A stretch of 39,849 nt of DNA from Limisphaerales bacterium. GTDB lineage: Bacteria; Verrucomicrobiota; Verrucomicrobiia; Limisphaerales; UBA11358. Where the stretch lies: positions 5,993 to 45,841 of the forward strand of contig PMOA01000045.1 in NCBI GenBank assembly GCA_003161635.1, written 5' to 3'. The translations under genes were made by a program, and so were the position numbers. The notes below the pieces were generated by a model that was given only the letters and a program-made list of their open reading frames with translations, ran no database searches and was not told where the DNA came from. Shown here piece after piece: positions 23,784 to 32,108 of the stretch (position 1 is its first letter; each line of letters starts with the position of its first letter).

Positions 23784-25121
23784 TTGAATTCCGTTAAATC
23801 GCAACGCTGGCTGCGCCTCATCCCCGTCGCGCTGATCATGTACACGATTTCGTACGTGGACCGCACGAACGTCGCGCTGGCGCTGGACCCCAAAATTTCG
23901 TCCATGATGAAGGACCTGCTCATGGACGACCGGCTGAAAGGCCAGGCCGCCGGCATTTTCTTTCTCGGCTACGTGCTGCTGCAGATTCCCGGCGGTTACC
24001 TGGCCGGCCGCTGGAGCCCGAAGAAATTGATCTCCATTTTCCTGGTGTTCTGGGGCATTTGCGCGGTCGGTTGCGGCCTGGTTTCGAGTTTCCGGGAATT
24101 TGCCGTGATGCGCTTTCTGCTCGGCGTGGCGGAAAGCGGCGTGTATCCGACGATGCTGGTGCTGCTGGCGAACTGGTTTCCGCGCGCGGAACGCGCCCGC
24201 GCGAATGCCTACTGGAACCTTTGCCAGCCGCTGGCGGTCGCCGCGTCCGCGCCGGTCACCGGCTGGCTGCTGGGCGCCTGGGGCTGGCAGACGATGCTGA
24301 TGGCTGAAGGCGCCCTGCCGTTCCTCTGGCTGCCGATCTGGCTTTATTTCATCAAAGACCATCCGCGCGATGCGAAGTGGATTTCGCGCGAGGAAAAGGA
24401 TTTTCTCGAAGCCACGTTGCAACGCGAGGCCAAGGAACTGGAGCCGGCAAAAAAGATTTCCCTTGGGCGCGCCTTTCTGCAACCGGCGGTTTTCGTCATG
24501 CTGGCGGTTTGTTTTCTTTACAACTTCGCTTCCTACGGCTGCAACACATTCCTCACGGAAGGCATCAAGGGTGGCGGCCACAATTTCACCGGCCTGGAAA
24601 CCGGCCTGCTTTTTGCCGTTCCTTACGTGGTCACTGCCATTGTTATGGTGCTCCTCTCGCGGCATTCGGACCGGACTGGCGAGCGCCGCGGTCATGCCGC
24701 TTTCATTTATGCCGTGAGCGGCACATCGCTCATCGCGAGCGTTTTGCTCAAGGAACATTCCTTCTGGCTTTCGTACGCGTTCCTGTGCCTGGCCGTTCCG
24801 GGGCCGTTTGCGGGACTGGCTCCATTCTTTGCCATTCCCACGGAAACGATGCCGCGTGCGACCGCCGGCGCGGTCATTGGCCTGGTGAATGCGCTCGGCA
24901 ATGTCGGCGGCTATCTCGGCCCGGCCATCGTCGGCGAATTGAAAGTCCGGACGCACGGCATCACCGTTCCGTTTGGGGTCTTGGGCGGCGCGCTGCTCCT
25001 GGCGGCGGCACTTTGCTTTTTGCTGCCAAAATCCAAACGATTTGTGCCGCCCGGAAACTGGGCGCGACCGATCATTTTTGATAAACGTTCACGCGGGCGG
25101 GCGGGAGATTCAGCCAGATGA
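23784..25121 (+). CDS. MFS transporter, anion:cation symporter (ACS) type
   Basis: A 445-residue, 12-span major facilitator protein. The first span is followed by the ACS signature YTISYVDRTNVALA, then IFFLGYVLLQIPGGYLAGRWSPKKLI and FLLGVAESGVYPTMLVLLANWFPRAERARAN, which are typical of the phthalate/tartrate/glucarate permease group. The central cytoplasmic loop (REEKDFLEATLQREAKEL) follows the sixth span. Substrate is likely an organic acid or sugar acid; it cannot be fixed. The start is TTG, needed to include the N-terminal basic residues and the whole first span, because the first ATG is inside the span. The 3' end overlaps the convergent methyltransferase gene by 50 bases. Confidence 0.9.
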   Translation: MNSVKSQRWLRLIPVALIMYTISYVDRTNVALALDPKISSMMKDLLMDDRLKGQAAGIFFLGYVLLQIPGGYLAGRWSPKKLISIFLVFWGICAVGCGLVSSFREFAVMRFLLGVAESGVYPTMLVLLANWFPRAERARANAYWNLCQPLAVAASAPVTGWLLGAWGWQTMLMAEGALPFLWLPIWLYFIKDHPRDAKWISREEKDFLEATLQREAKELEPAKKISLGRAFLQPAVFVMLAVCFLYNFASYGCNTFLTEGIKGGGHNFTGLETGLLFAVPYVVTAIVMVLLSRHSDRTGERRGHAAFIYAVSGTSLIASVLLKEHSFWLSYAFLCLAVPGPFAGLAPFFAIPTETMPRATAGAVIGLVNALGNVGGYLGPAIVGELKVRTHGITVPFGVLGGALLLAAALCFLLPKSKRFVPPGNWARPIIFDKRSRGRAGDSAR

Positions 25122-25656
25122 TCTTGGAGGCCAGCCGCTGGAAGTGCGCGGCACTTTTGTGGTGCCCGTTGCCGAGATGATAGCTGTATTGAACCCATTT
25201 GCCGCCGTGGTCCAAAATCGCGCGGATTTTTTCGGCGAGCGCATCGGCTTCATCGGGCGGGAAATTCAGCAGCGGCAGACTGGAAATGACCGCGCCGACG
25301 CTTTCAATCGGTTCGTGGCATTCGCGCAGCAGAACGTCCAGATGCCACGCGTCGCCGGTGATGATGTGGGCCCGGGGAAAGCGCCGGCGGAGCAGGCGCG
25401 CCATCTTGGGATTATTTTCAATGGCCACCAGCCGCTCCTCGCGCAGACCGCGTTCGATGAGCGCCTGGGTGACCGCTCCGGTGCCGGGGCCGAGTTCGAG
25501 TACGTAACTTTCCGGGTCGGACGGCAGCCAGCGCGCCATCGCGGCGGCGAGTTTGGGCGAACTCGGCGCGACCGCGCCCGTCCGTTGCGGATTGGCGAGC
25601 CATTCGCGCAGGAACAGGCTTGAGTCCGTCAATGCTGCGATGATCTTTTTGGCCAT
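25072..25656 (-). CDS. SAM-dependent methyltransferase, phospholipid N-methyltransferase-like
   Basis: 194 residues with a Rossmann methyltransferase fold. Motif I is VLELGPGTGAVTQAL, followed by AIENN (acidic end of strand 2), GDAWHLD, and the motif IV region VISSLPLLNFP, which is the PmtA form and differs from the NPPY of DNA/rRNA enzymes. The N-terminus has TGAVAPSSPKLAAAMA, a conserved patch in the PmtA/KsgA-like group. PmtA enzymes methylate phosphatidylethanolamine towards phosphatidylcholine; that is the best guess, but a different substrate is possible. ATG at 25656 is the natural start. It is convergent with the MFS gene and shares 50 bases with it. Confidence 0.82.
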   Translation of the reverse strand: MAKKIIAALTDSSLFLREWLANPQRTGAVAPSSPKLAAAMARWLPSDPESYVLELGPGTGAVTQALIERGLREERLVAIENNPKMARLLRRRFPRAHIITGDAWHLDVLLRECHEPIESVGAVISSLPLLNFPPDEADALAEKIRAILDHGGKWVQYSYHLGNGHHKSAAHFQRLASKIIWLNLPPARVNVYQK

Positions 25657-25744
25657 GCCGTTGAAAACATTTGTTCGACTCCAATTCTCAAGCGATAGAA
25701 TAATTCACCCGTGCGGTTGCTGCCACAGAAAATTTCAGTTTAAT

Positions 25745-26548
25745 TCAATGGGCGCTTTTGGGCGATTTCGCCGGCGCGGCGGTTTCTTCGAGTTTTTTGC
25801 GCGCAACCTCGCGGCGCGTTGACCAATCATCCCAGCTTCGTTCCCACGCTTCACCGGTAAAATTCGTTTGCGCGGACGGCCAGAGCGCATCGAGCGTTTT
25901 CAATTCGTTGCCGGCGGCTTCGTGGTCCTTCCATTGCCAGTACGATTCGACAAGATTCAACCGGTTTTCGGGATAATTGGGCGCAAGCTTGACGGCCTGT
26001 TCCAGCCATTCGCGCGCTTTGTGCCGGCTGCCGATGCTCACCGGCCAGCCGGGTGCGTCGCGATACAGCAGGCCGAGACAGCGCGCGGGGCCGGCGTAAT
26101 CGAAATGTTCGTCCAGGTCGCCCGCCGTTTTGAACTCGCGCTCCATTTCCCTCACCATTTTGAAGGCCGCCAGGTTTCTTTTGGTGTCCGCCAACTGGCC
26201 GAGTTCGATGGCCAGATAATAATGTACCGGGATGGAATTGGATTCGCACGCGAGCAATTGCCGGCACGCGGCGATGCCCTGATTGGCCAGCGTGGCGCGC
26301 CCGGCATTGTTCATGACGAAATCATTGAAGTCATAACACGCGCGGGCAAACTGCCAGGCGGCCGCGGGGTCGTTGGTGTTCGATTGGAATTGCGTTTGCG
26401 CGCGATGATATTCCGCCTCGGCGCGGACGGCGAAAATCCGGTTGTGCGATTCGCCGGCGAAAATAATTCCGACGACGGCGGAAAGAAAAATTGCGGCGGC
26501 CAGTCCGCCTTTTGTCGCGCGCCGGGTTTTGGGATTAAGGATTGCCAT
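25745..26548 (-). CDS. Membrane-anchored TPR-like protein
   Basis: 267 residues. The N-terminus (MAILNPKTRRATKGG, then LAAAIFLSAVVGIIFAG) is a signal anchor or uncleaved signal peptide with a basic flank. The remainder is almost entirely helical with tetratricopeptide-like spacing, such as AAAWQFARACYDF, HYYLAIELGQL, and KAREWLEQAVKLAPNYPENRLNLVESYW, the last being a good TPR unit. It ends in a Lys/Pro/Ala tail. The layout resembles the TatT/TRAP-associated TPR proteins, but without a TRAP transporter nearby this is only a similarity of shape. The ATG at 26548 was preferred over an upstream one at 26584 because it leads directly into the basic flank. Divergent from the small lipoprotein gene. 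Confidence 0.75.
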   Translation of the reverse strand: MAILNPKTRRATKGGLAAAIFLSAVVGIIFAGESHNRIFAVRAEAEYHRAQTQFQSNTNDPAAAWQFARACYDFNDFVMNNAGRATLANQGIAACRQLLACESNSIPVHYYLAIELGQLADTKRNLAAFKMVREMEREFKTAGDLDEHFDYAGPARCLGLLYRDAPGWPVSIGSRHKAREWLEQAVKLAPNYPENRLNLVESYWQWKDHEAAGNELKTLDALWPSAQTNFTGEAWERSWDDWSTRREVARKKLEETAAPAKSPKSAH

Positions 26549-26563
26549 ATTTGGAATTAAAAG

Positions 26564-26600
26564 TTGCCATCGCACCGGGCTCATTTATACTGGGCAGGTG
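26564..26600 (+). promoter_or_regulatory. Possible promoter of the small lipoprotein/hpnH/hpnJ unit
   Basis: TTGCCA (26564-26569) and TATACT (26586-26591) are 16 bases apart. Transcription would start at about 26598, which is the GTG start codon of the lipoprotein frame, so the first message might be leaderless. This is a candidate only. Confidence 0.45.
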
Positions 26601-26804
26601 AGATTGAATTGGAATTTGTCGCGGCTGGCAATGCTGGCGTTTTTGACGCTGTTCGGTGCCGGCTGCTCCGGCATCAACGCCAGCACGTCGGTTTCGCCCG
26701 CCTCGTTCTTTTTGCCGGGGTTGATGAAGATCGATCCTCCGGCGGCGACCAACGCGCCAGTGGCGGTGTCCGCCCCGTTCCAACAACTCGCCCAAGCCCG
26801 ATAA
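26598..26804 (+). CDS. Small lipoprotein upstream of hpnH
   Basis: A 68-residue protein starting with GTG. Its N-terminus is basic, then hydrophobic (LAMLAFLTLF), then a lipobox GAGC with the lipidated Cys at 23. After it come Ser/Thr/Pro-rich residues and LMKIDPPAATNAPV. It stops 4 bases before the ATG of hpnH, so it is very likely cotranscribed with it. The function is unknown; the close spacing suggests a role at the membrane where hopanoid side chains are made or transported, which is an inference. The full signal and lipobox in so short a frame make it more credible than chance. Confidence 0.65.
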   Translation: MRLNWNLSRLAMLAFLTLFGAGCSGINASTSVSPASFFLPGLMKIDPPAATNAPVAVSAPFQQLAQAR

Positions 26805-26808
26805 TTCT

Positions 26809-28242
26809 ATGCGATTCCCATTTGCACTGACGAAGAAAATCGCCGGTCACATCATCAAACACAAACTGCGCAAGACGCCGAAGTTCGCCATGGTCTTGCA
26901 ACTCGAACCGCTGCACACGTGCAATCTCACCTGCACCGGCTGCGGACGCATCCGTGAATATTCCACCAATCTCAAGGACATGGTGCCGCTGGAAAAATGC
27001 CTCGCAGCGGCGGTGGAATGTGACGCGCCGATGGTCAGCATTTGCGGCGGCGAACCGCTGATTTATCCGAAGATCGAGGAACTTGTTGCCGGTCTGCTCA
27101 AACAGGCCCGCGTCATTTACGTCTGCACCAACGCCATGTTCATGCGGAAGAAAATGAAGGATTACCTTGCCGCGATTTATTCGCCGGCAGTCGAGCCGAA
27201 GCTCAAAAAACTGCTCGACCAGAAATTGATTTCCGACAAGGACGCGGAAACGATTCGCAAATCCGACGCCGCGGCGCGCAAAAAAGTGGTTATCCGTCCG
27301 ACCAAGTGGATGTATTGGAATGTTCACGTGGACGGCCTCGAATTCACACACGACCTCATTGTCGAACGCGAAGGCGTGTTCAAGGAATGTGTCGAGGCCA
27401 TCAAGATGGCAAAGATTCTCGGCTACCAGGTCGCGACGAACACGACCGTCTATAAGGAAACCGACGTTCAGGAAATCGAGGACATGTTCAAATTCCTCAG
27501 TTCGCTCGAAGTGGACGGCCACACGATTTCGCCCGGCTACGAATACGACGCGGCGAAAAAGGACATGGTCACGCGTCTCGGCAAACAGCCCGAAGATTTT
27601 TTCCTCACGCGCAAGATGACGCGGCAGAAATTCGCGAAAATTCTCGATTGGGGCCAGGCGTTCACTATTTTCGGCACGCCGGTATATCAGGAATTTCTCG
27701 CCGGCAAACGCGAGTTGACCTGCACCGCGTGGGCCATTCCGACCTACAACGTCAAGGGCTGGAAAGCGCCGTGTTATCTGATGACCGACGGCCATTACGA
27801 CGGCTATCAGGAAATGCTCACGAAGGTGGACTGGGAAAAATACGGGGTCGTGAACGGCGTCGCGCGCGATTCGCGTTGCGAAAATTGCATGGTTCATTGC
27901 GGCTACGATCCCAGCGGCGCGCTCGGCACGAATTACCAGAGCGGTGACAACTGGAAAAATATCAAATACAACTTCGGTGCGAAACCGAAACCGTATCCGG
28001 CCTCGCTGGAACTGGAAAAGCGCGCTTACAACGGCGTGACCATCGGCAAAGGCCATCTCGCCGAGGCCAAGGCCGCCATCAACTCGCCCGCCGCCGGCGC
28101 CCGCGGCGCGTTCTCGCGCCAGGAAGAGGAGCATCATGAGACGCACGTCAGCACTGTCTGCGGCACGAGCGACACGTCCGAGCACGATGATTTGCTGGCG
28201 AAGATCAAGGACGCGAAGAAGATTGACGCGAGGCCGGAGTAA
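26809..28242 (+). CDS. hpnH: Adenosyl-hopene transferase HpnH (radical SAM)
   Basis: HpnH joins the adenosyl radical of SAM to diploptene, giving adenosylhopane, the first step in making extended (C35) hopanoids. The radical SAM cluster motif CX3CX2C is C38-C42-C45 in HTCNLTCTGCGRIREY, which matches HpnH closely. MVSICGGEPLIYP gives the GGE motif, and a Cys-rich C-terminal part (CTAW, CENCMVHCGYDPSGAL) is the DUF3463-like region. At 477 residues it is longer than most HpnH proteins (about 340-390) with an insertion near 120-165 (KLISDKDAETIRKS) and a charged tail (from about 440). The small lipoprotein ends 4 bases upstream, and hpnJ starts 14 bases downstream. No squalene-hopene cyclase is in the window. 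Confidence 0.92.
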   Translation: MRFPFALTKKIAGHIIKHKLRKTPKFAMVLQLEPLHTCNLTCTGCGRIREYSTNLKDMVPLEKCLAAAVECDAPMVSICGGEPLIYPKIEELVAGLLKQARVIYVCTNAMFMRKKMKDYLAAIYSPAVEPKLKKLLDQKLISDKDAETIRKSDAAARKKVVIRPTKWMYWNVHVDGLEFTHDLIVEREGVFKECVEAIKMAKILGYQVATNTTVYKETDVQEIEDMFKFLSSLEVDGHTISPGYEYDAAKKDMVTRLGKQPEDFFLTRKMTRQKFAKILDWGQAFTIFGTPVYQEFLAGKRELTCTAWAIPTYNVKGWKAPCYLMTDGHYDGYQEMLTKVDWEKYGVVNGVARDSRCENCMVHCGYDPSGALGTNYQSGDNWKNIKYNFGAKPKPYPASLELEKRAYNGVTIGKGHLAEAKAAINSPAAGARGAFSRQEEEHHETHVSTVCGTSDTSEHDDLLAKIKDAKKIDARPE

Positions 28243-28256
28243 ATTTTGAAATTCCA

Positions 28257-29708
28257 ATGAGCAGAACACTCTACCTTTCACCGCCGAGTTTTGATGGTTT
28301 CGATGGCGGCGCCGGCGCGCGTTACCAGGCGCGGCGGGAAGTCACCAGCTATTGGTATCCCACGTGGCTCGCGCAACCCGCCGCGCTCACGCCGAATTCC
28401 AAGCTGCTTGACTGTCCGCCGCACAATATCGGCATGGAGGAAACACTGCGCATCGCGAAGGATTTCGATCACGTCATCATCAACACCAGCACGCCGTCGC
28501 TGAAAAATGATTGCAAGGTGGCCGAGGCCATCAAGGCGCAGAAGCCCGGCACCAAAATCGGTTTCGTCGGCGCGCACACGATGGTTTTGCCTGCCGAAAC
28601 GCTCAAAGCGTCTTCCGCGATTGATTGGGTTGGCCGCAAGGAGTTCGATTTCACCTGCAAGGAAGTTGCCGAAGACCGCGACCTCGCGACCATCGCCGGG
28701 CTTTCCTACAAGGACAAGGACGGCAAGATCAAACACAACCCCGAGCGTGAGATGATCCAGGACATGGACACGCTGCCGTGGGTGGCGGACGTTTACAAGC
28801 GCGACCTCCAGATCGAAAAGTATTTCATCGGTTACCTGCTGCATCCTTACATCAGCATGTACACCGGCCGCGGCTGCCCGGCGCAATGCACCTTCTGCCT
28901 CTGGCCGCAGACCATTGGCGGACACAAATACCGCGTTCGTTCGCCGCAAAATGTCGCCGACGAAATGGCCTACATGAAGAAACTCTTCCCGCAAGTGCAG
29001 GAATTTTTCTTCGACGACGACACGTTCACCGCGAACCTGCCGCGCGCCCGTGAAATCGCCAAAAAACTCGGCCCGCTCGGCGTCCACTGGTCCTGCAACA
29101 GCCGTGCGAACCTGGATTACGACACGATAAAATCCTTCAAGGACAACGGTCTGCGCCTGTTCCTGGTTGGCTACGAAAGCGGCAACGACGACATTCTCAC
29201 GCGTATCAAAAAGGGCGTGACCATGGACGAAATGCGCCGGTTCACCAAGTCCTGTCATCAGGCCGGCGTGGTGATTCACGGCACGTTCATCCTCGGTCTG
29301 CCGGTCGAGACGCAGCAGTCCATCGAGAACACGATTAATTTTGCGAAGGAACTCGACGTGTTCAGCCTGCAGGTTTCGCTGGCCGCGCCGTATCCCGGCA
29401 CGGAACTTTACGAAATGGCCCGGCAAAACGGCTGGTTTGTGAAAAAGGACAAGACCGACCTGGTGGAATCCGACGGCTTCCAGCAAAGCGCGCTCGAATA
29501 TCCCGGTCTGAGCAAGGACAAGATTTTTGAGGAAGTGGACCGTTTCTACCGTACCTACTATCTGCGTCCGAAACCAATTCTGCGCATCATCAAGACCATG
29601 CTGGAGGACAAGGACGTCTGCGTCCGGAGATTGCGCGAAGGGTATGAGTTTTTCCGAAGTCTGCGCCAGCGGAAGGCCGACCTGTCCGCCGCCCAGGCTG
29701 CGGCTTGA
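28257..29708 (+). CDS. hpnJ: Hopanoid biosynthesis radical SAM protein HpnJ
   Basis: HpnJ is a B12-binding-domain radical SAM protein needed for the cyclitol ether side chain of bacteriohopanepolyols. The N-terminal block PPSFDGFDGGAGARYQARRE, then YWYPTWLAQPAALTP, is the HpnJ hallmark. The cluster motif is C207-C211-C214 in GRGCPAQCTFCLWP, with the VGYESGND and ILGLPVET stretches later. The 483 residues match the family. The ATG at 28257 lies 14 bases after hpnH. HpnH and HpnJ together imply that the organism makes modified C35 hopanoids; the intermediate enzymes HpnG and HpnI are not here and must be elsewhere. Confidence 0.93.
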   Translation: MSRTLYLSPPSFDGFDGGAGARYQARREVTSYWYPTWLAQPAALTPNSKLLDCPPHNIGMEETLRIAKDFDHVIINTSTPSLKNDCKVAEAIKAQKPGTKIGFVGAHTMVLPAETLKASSAIDWVGRKEFDFTCKEVAEDRDLATIAGLSYKDKDGKIKHNPEREMIQDMDTLPWVADVYKRDLQIEKYFIGYLLHPYISMYTGRGCPAQCTFCLWPQTIGGHKYRVRSPQNVADEMAYMKKLFPQVQEFFFDDDTFTANLPRAREIAKKLGPLGVHWSCNSRANLDYDTIKSFKDNGLRLFLVGYESGNDDILTRIKKGVTMDEMRRFTKSCHQAGVVIHGTFILGLPVETQQSIENTINFAKELDVFSLQVSLAAPYPGTELYEMARQNGWFVKKDKTDLVESDGFQQSALEYPGLSKDKIFEEVDRFYRTYYLRPKPILRIIKTMLEDKDVCVRRLREGYEFFRSLRQRKADLSAAQAAA

Positions 29709-29724
29709 TGGTGCGAGAACGCTC

Positions 29725-30831
29725 CTATCGCGGCCACTCGCTGATGCGGTGCCACCAGTGCTCAAGCCGTTTCAGGTATTTTTTCGGATTTGGCATCCGG
29801 TCGGCCAGGAATTGGCTGCCAAGGGATTTGTCCGGCCACAAATGCAGGTGCTTCTCGATGCCGAGTTCCTTGGAAATTTCAGAAACGGTGTGTAATGCAT
29901 TCACGGCGTAATTTTGCCAGCTTTCGCGTGTGGCAAAAACCTCCGTCCGCAGGCGAACGCCCGTCTCTGAGGACTGTTCTTCGATGCGCGCCACGTTTTC
30001 GGCCCGGATGTTGATGGGTTCGTGAAAAATGGTGATTGGCTCCAGTTCAGCCACGGCTTTGAGCGTCGCGCGCAAATCGGCTTCGTCACATTCGGGATAC
30101 GTCGGGGCCATGGCTACGTAAACGTGCAACCCGGCCTTCCTGGCCGCGTGTAACGCGGCTAGTCGTTGCGACGGCGCAGGCGCTTTTGGCTCATACACCT
30201 TGGCCAGATCGTTACGGAGCGTAGGCAGGCTCATGCCGAAGACGAGGCGTTTGCCGAAACTGCGGAACAAATCGAAATCCGCTCGCGCCAGCGGACTGCG
30301 TGTGAGGATGCGGACGTTCAGCGTTGACTCGTCACGGATGAGCTCCAGCGAACGGCGCACGAGAAAGCGCGCGTGCTCGGCCAGTTCGCGCTGCCGCGCC
30401 GGGTCGGGATGGCGGATGACCTGGTACGGGTCGGTCGTGCTACAATAAATTACCGCGCGGTTGCCATCGGGTTTGAGTTGTTTGCGCGGCGTGTTCTCAG
30501 CGGAGCGCAAAGAGGCTAGAAACTTCTGTTCATCCCACGGACGGAGCAAAAGATAATCGCCCCACTCGGCATCCGGATCTTTGACGCCGTATTCCGCCAG
30601 CTTCGGCCCCTGCTTGATGGTCGCCGTGCTGGGCACGTAGCAAAACCGGCACGCGTGAGAGCATCCGACCGCGACGTTAAACGCCCAATTCGACAGGCTC
30701 TTGTAAATGAAATTGTTTTCAGCAATCACCGCCGGGGCGTGCCACATGCCGACGCGGGAGTCGGTCGGTCGCGGCGAAGGTATGACAACTCGCGGCCGTT
30801 TCTGAACTGGTCTGTCGAGAACAAGGCTCAT
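29725..30831 (-). CDS. Spore-photoproduct-lyase-like radical SAM protein, TcmP partner
   Basis: A 368-residue radical SAM protein. The cluster cysteines are C57-C61-C64 in AVGCSHACRFCYVP, as in the SPL/Rv2578c-like group. Later motifs are VIYCSTTDPYQ, LNVRILTRSP (the ILTRS strand), FGMSLPT, and FHEPINIRAEN. The usual SPL substrate-binding cysteine after the barrel is not obvious, so I would not call it a photoproduct lyase. The ATG at 30831 overlaps the TcmP stop as ATGA. TcmP proteins are named for being neighbours of such three-Cys-motif proteins, so the two probably act together, likely on nucleic acid. A short copy of its C-terminal end lies at 32025-32066. Confidence 0.88.
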   Translation of the reverse strand: MSLVLDRPVQKRPRVVIPSPRPTDSRVGMWHAPAVIAENNFIYKSLSNWAFNVAVGCSHACRFCYVPSTATIKQGPKLAEYGVKDPDAEWGDYLLLRPWDEQKFLASLRSAENTPRKQLKPDGNRAVIYCSTTDPYQVIRHPDPARQRELAEHARFLVRRSLELIRDESTLNVRILTRSPLARADFDLFRSFGKRLVFGMSLPTLRNDLAKVYEPKAPAPSQRLAALHAARKAGLHVYVAMAPTYPECDEADLRATLKAVAELEPITIFHEPINIRAENVARIEEQSSETGVRLRTEVFATRESWQNYAVNALHTVSEISKELGIEKHLHLWPDKSLGSQFLADRMPNPKKYLKRLEHWWHRISEWPR

Positions 30832-31943
30832 TTCAAAATTAAAATGGAACTGATCTTTTCTTCCGGGAACCCCCGCTTCGCCGGCTCACCACGCCAACTG
30901 ACCTGGACTTTCCCGGCCTGCTTCAAGTATTCAAGCATCGCCTTCGGGTTGATGAAAGGCGTTTCGTTCAGCGCGTAATCACGATAAGCCGCATACGGAC
31001 GCCATGCACCACCTAAAGCGGCTTGCATTTTCGCAGACCATTCCGCGGGAGCATCGAAGTCGAACAAGAATTCTTGCCCCACAGAATCATCCGAGAAGGA
31101 ATAAGAGCCTGTCTTGTCCACCGCCTTCATCGCTTCCTTCATCTTCTCAAGCCCGAGCGGATGCTGGCTCGCAAAAACAAGGTGGTAGTTGATCTGCCCT
31201 TGGCGGGTGTTCATGGCGAACGGGAACACGTAACGCACATCGCGAAGAGCGCGGAGCTTTTGCTTGTAAAGCGACAGCACTGCAGCGGCGAGCCTCGCCA
31301 TCGGCATGGAAGGATCGAGTTGCTGCCAACTCTGATCACCGAACAATGAATCGAGATTCTTCTGATTCTTTTCAAATTCTTGCGCAGAGATCAGACGGCT
31401 GATTCCATCTGAATCCAAGTTGAGCAACACCTCACAGCCTGGGTAGCTGAGAATTTCAGCAACGACTCGAAATGGCAGGCCGGTCGCGCCGAAAGGGTCA
31501 ATAAAGGCAAAAGTTGGAGCAAGTCGCTGGCCTTGTCGCCTCAGTTCTTCCAGGACGCCGCCAACCTTTTCCTCGAAGCTTCCCGTCTCCGTATCCCACT
31601 TGATATTCGCTGGCCACACACCAGCGGACACAACTGACCGGAGGTTCTCGACGAAGTCCTTTCGTTTTTCCACAAAGAGGAACGAGAATTCGACATCGTT
31701 AAGCTTTGCGCCGGGGCGCTCAATCGCAGCTTTTGCTGCTTGAAGTGCGGCAACCGGCGAACTCTGTTCGCTGTTCGAATACCGGCCTGGGCCAGCAAAA
31801 CCGTCGATGTAAACAAGGCGCTTGTTTTTCTGATTCGTGCCGAGGATGGAAAACCAAAGGTAAAGGTAACGGCGAACGATCTCAATCTTCGCCAGCGTGT
31901 GTGGCTTCGCTTCCCAAAAACCTGATGGATTAAACGATGGCAT
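30828..31943 (-). CDS. tcmP: Three-Cys-motif partner protein TcmP
   Basis: 371 residues from the ATG at 31943 (MPSFNPSGFWEAKPHTLAKIEIV), which is the normal TcmP start; a start 12 codons earlier is also open. The fold looks like a Rossmann methyltransferase: YIDGFAGPG (about 45-53) resembles motif I, FLFVEK is the strand 2 end, and FAFIDPFGATGLP (DPFG at 149-152) sits where DPPY occurs in N-methyltransferases. The C-terminal part (AKRGFPEEKISSI) is helical and unremarkable. Its role has not been established for the family. It overlaps the radical SAM gene by 4 bases, so the two are translated together. Both are in front of a region with gene tails, which suggests a region of gene turnover. 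Confidence 0.88.
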   Translation of the reverse strand: MPSFNPSGFWEAKPHTLAKIEIVRRYLYLWFSILGTNQKNKRLVYIDGFAGPGRYSNSEQSSPVAALQAAKAAIERPGAKLNDVEFSFLFVEKRKDFVENLRSVVSAGVWPANIKWDTETGSFEEKVGGVLEELRRQGQRLAPTFAFIDPFGATGLPFRVVAEILSYPGCEVLLNLDSDGISRLISAQEFEKNQKNLDSLFGDQSWQQLDPSMPMARLAAAVLSLYKQKLRALRDVRYVFPFAMNTRQGQINYHLVFASQHPLGLEKMKEAMKAVDKTGSYSFSDDSVGQEFLFDFDAPAEWSAKMQAALGGAWRPYAAYRDYALNETPFINPKAMLEYLKQAGKVQVSWRGEPAKRGFPEEKISSILILK

Positions 31944-32024
31944 CTTTCGCCGCGCTTTATAGCAAGGAGGGTTGGTCAAATACAGGGGAATCCATGTCCA
32001 TCCGTGGTTTGATTTCTGGCAGTT

Positions 32025-32066
32025 TCACTTCGGCCACTCGCTGATGCGCTGCCAGCAGTGTTCATG
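32025..32066 (-). pseudogene. C-terminal remnant of a second SPL-like radical SAM gene
   Basis: Reads HEHCWQRISEWPK then stop. The intact gene at 29725 ends LEHWWHRISEWPR. At DNA level, bases 32031-32064 match 29731-29764 with about three or four differences. Everything upstream of this short tail is replaced by a heptamer array, so it is a leftover and not a gene. Confidence 0.6.
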
Positions 32067-32069
32067 GCT

Positions 32070-32097
32070 GGTTGAGCGTCGTTGGTTGAGAGTTGAA
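32070..32097. repeat. Degenerate heptamer array at a gene breakpoint
   Basis: GGTTGAG, CGTCGTT, GGTTGAG, AGTTGAA: 7-base period, next to the truncated SPL-like tail. Confidence 0.55.
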
Positions 32098-32108
32098 TGC
32101 AAATTTTC

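Noticed and set aside
26674-28281. Long open frame (535 codons) on the minus strand opposite hpnH
   Set aside because: It is the exact antisense of a clear radical SAM gene, has no recognisable motif and a composition (Arg/His/Phe/Val-rich) typical of high-GC shadow frames.
28278-29765. Open frame of 495 codons opposite hpnJ
   Set aside because: Antisense to a recognised gene; no domain or start context.
29725-30831. Calling the radical SAM protein a true spore photoproduct lyase
   Set aside because: The organism is not expected to form spores, the extra substrate-site cysteine is not evident, and the TcmP overlap points to a different role.
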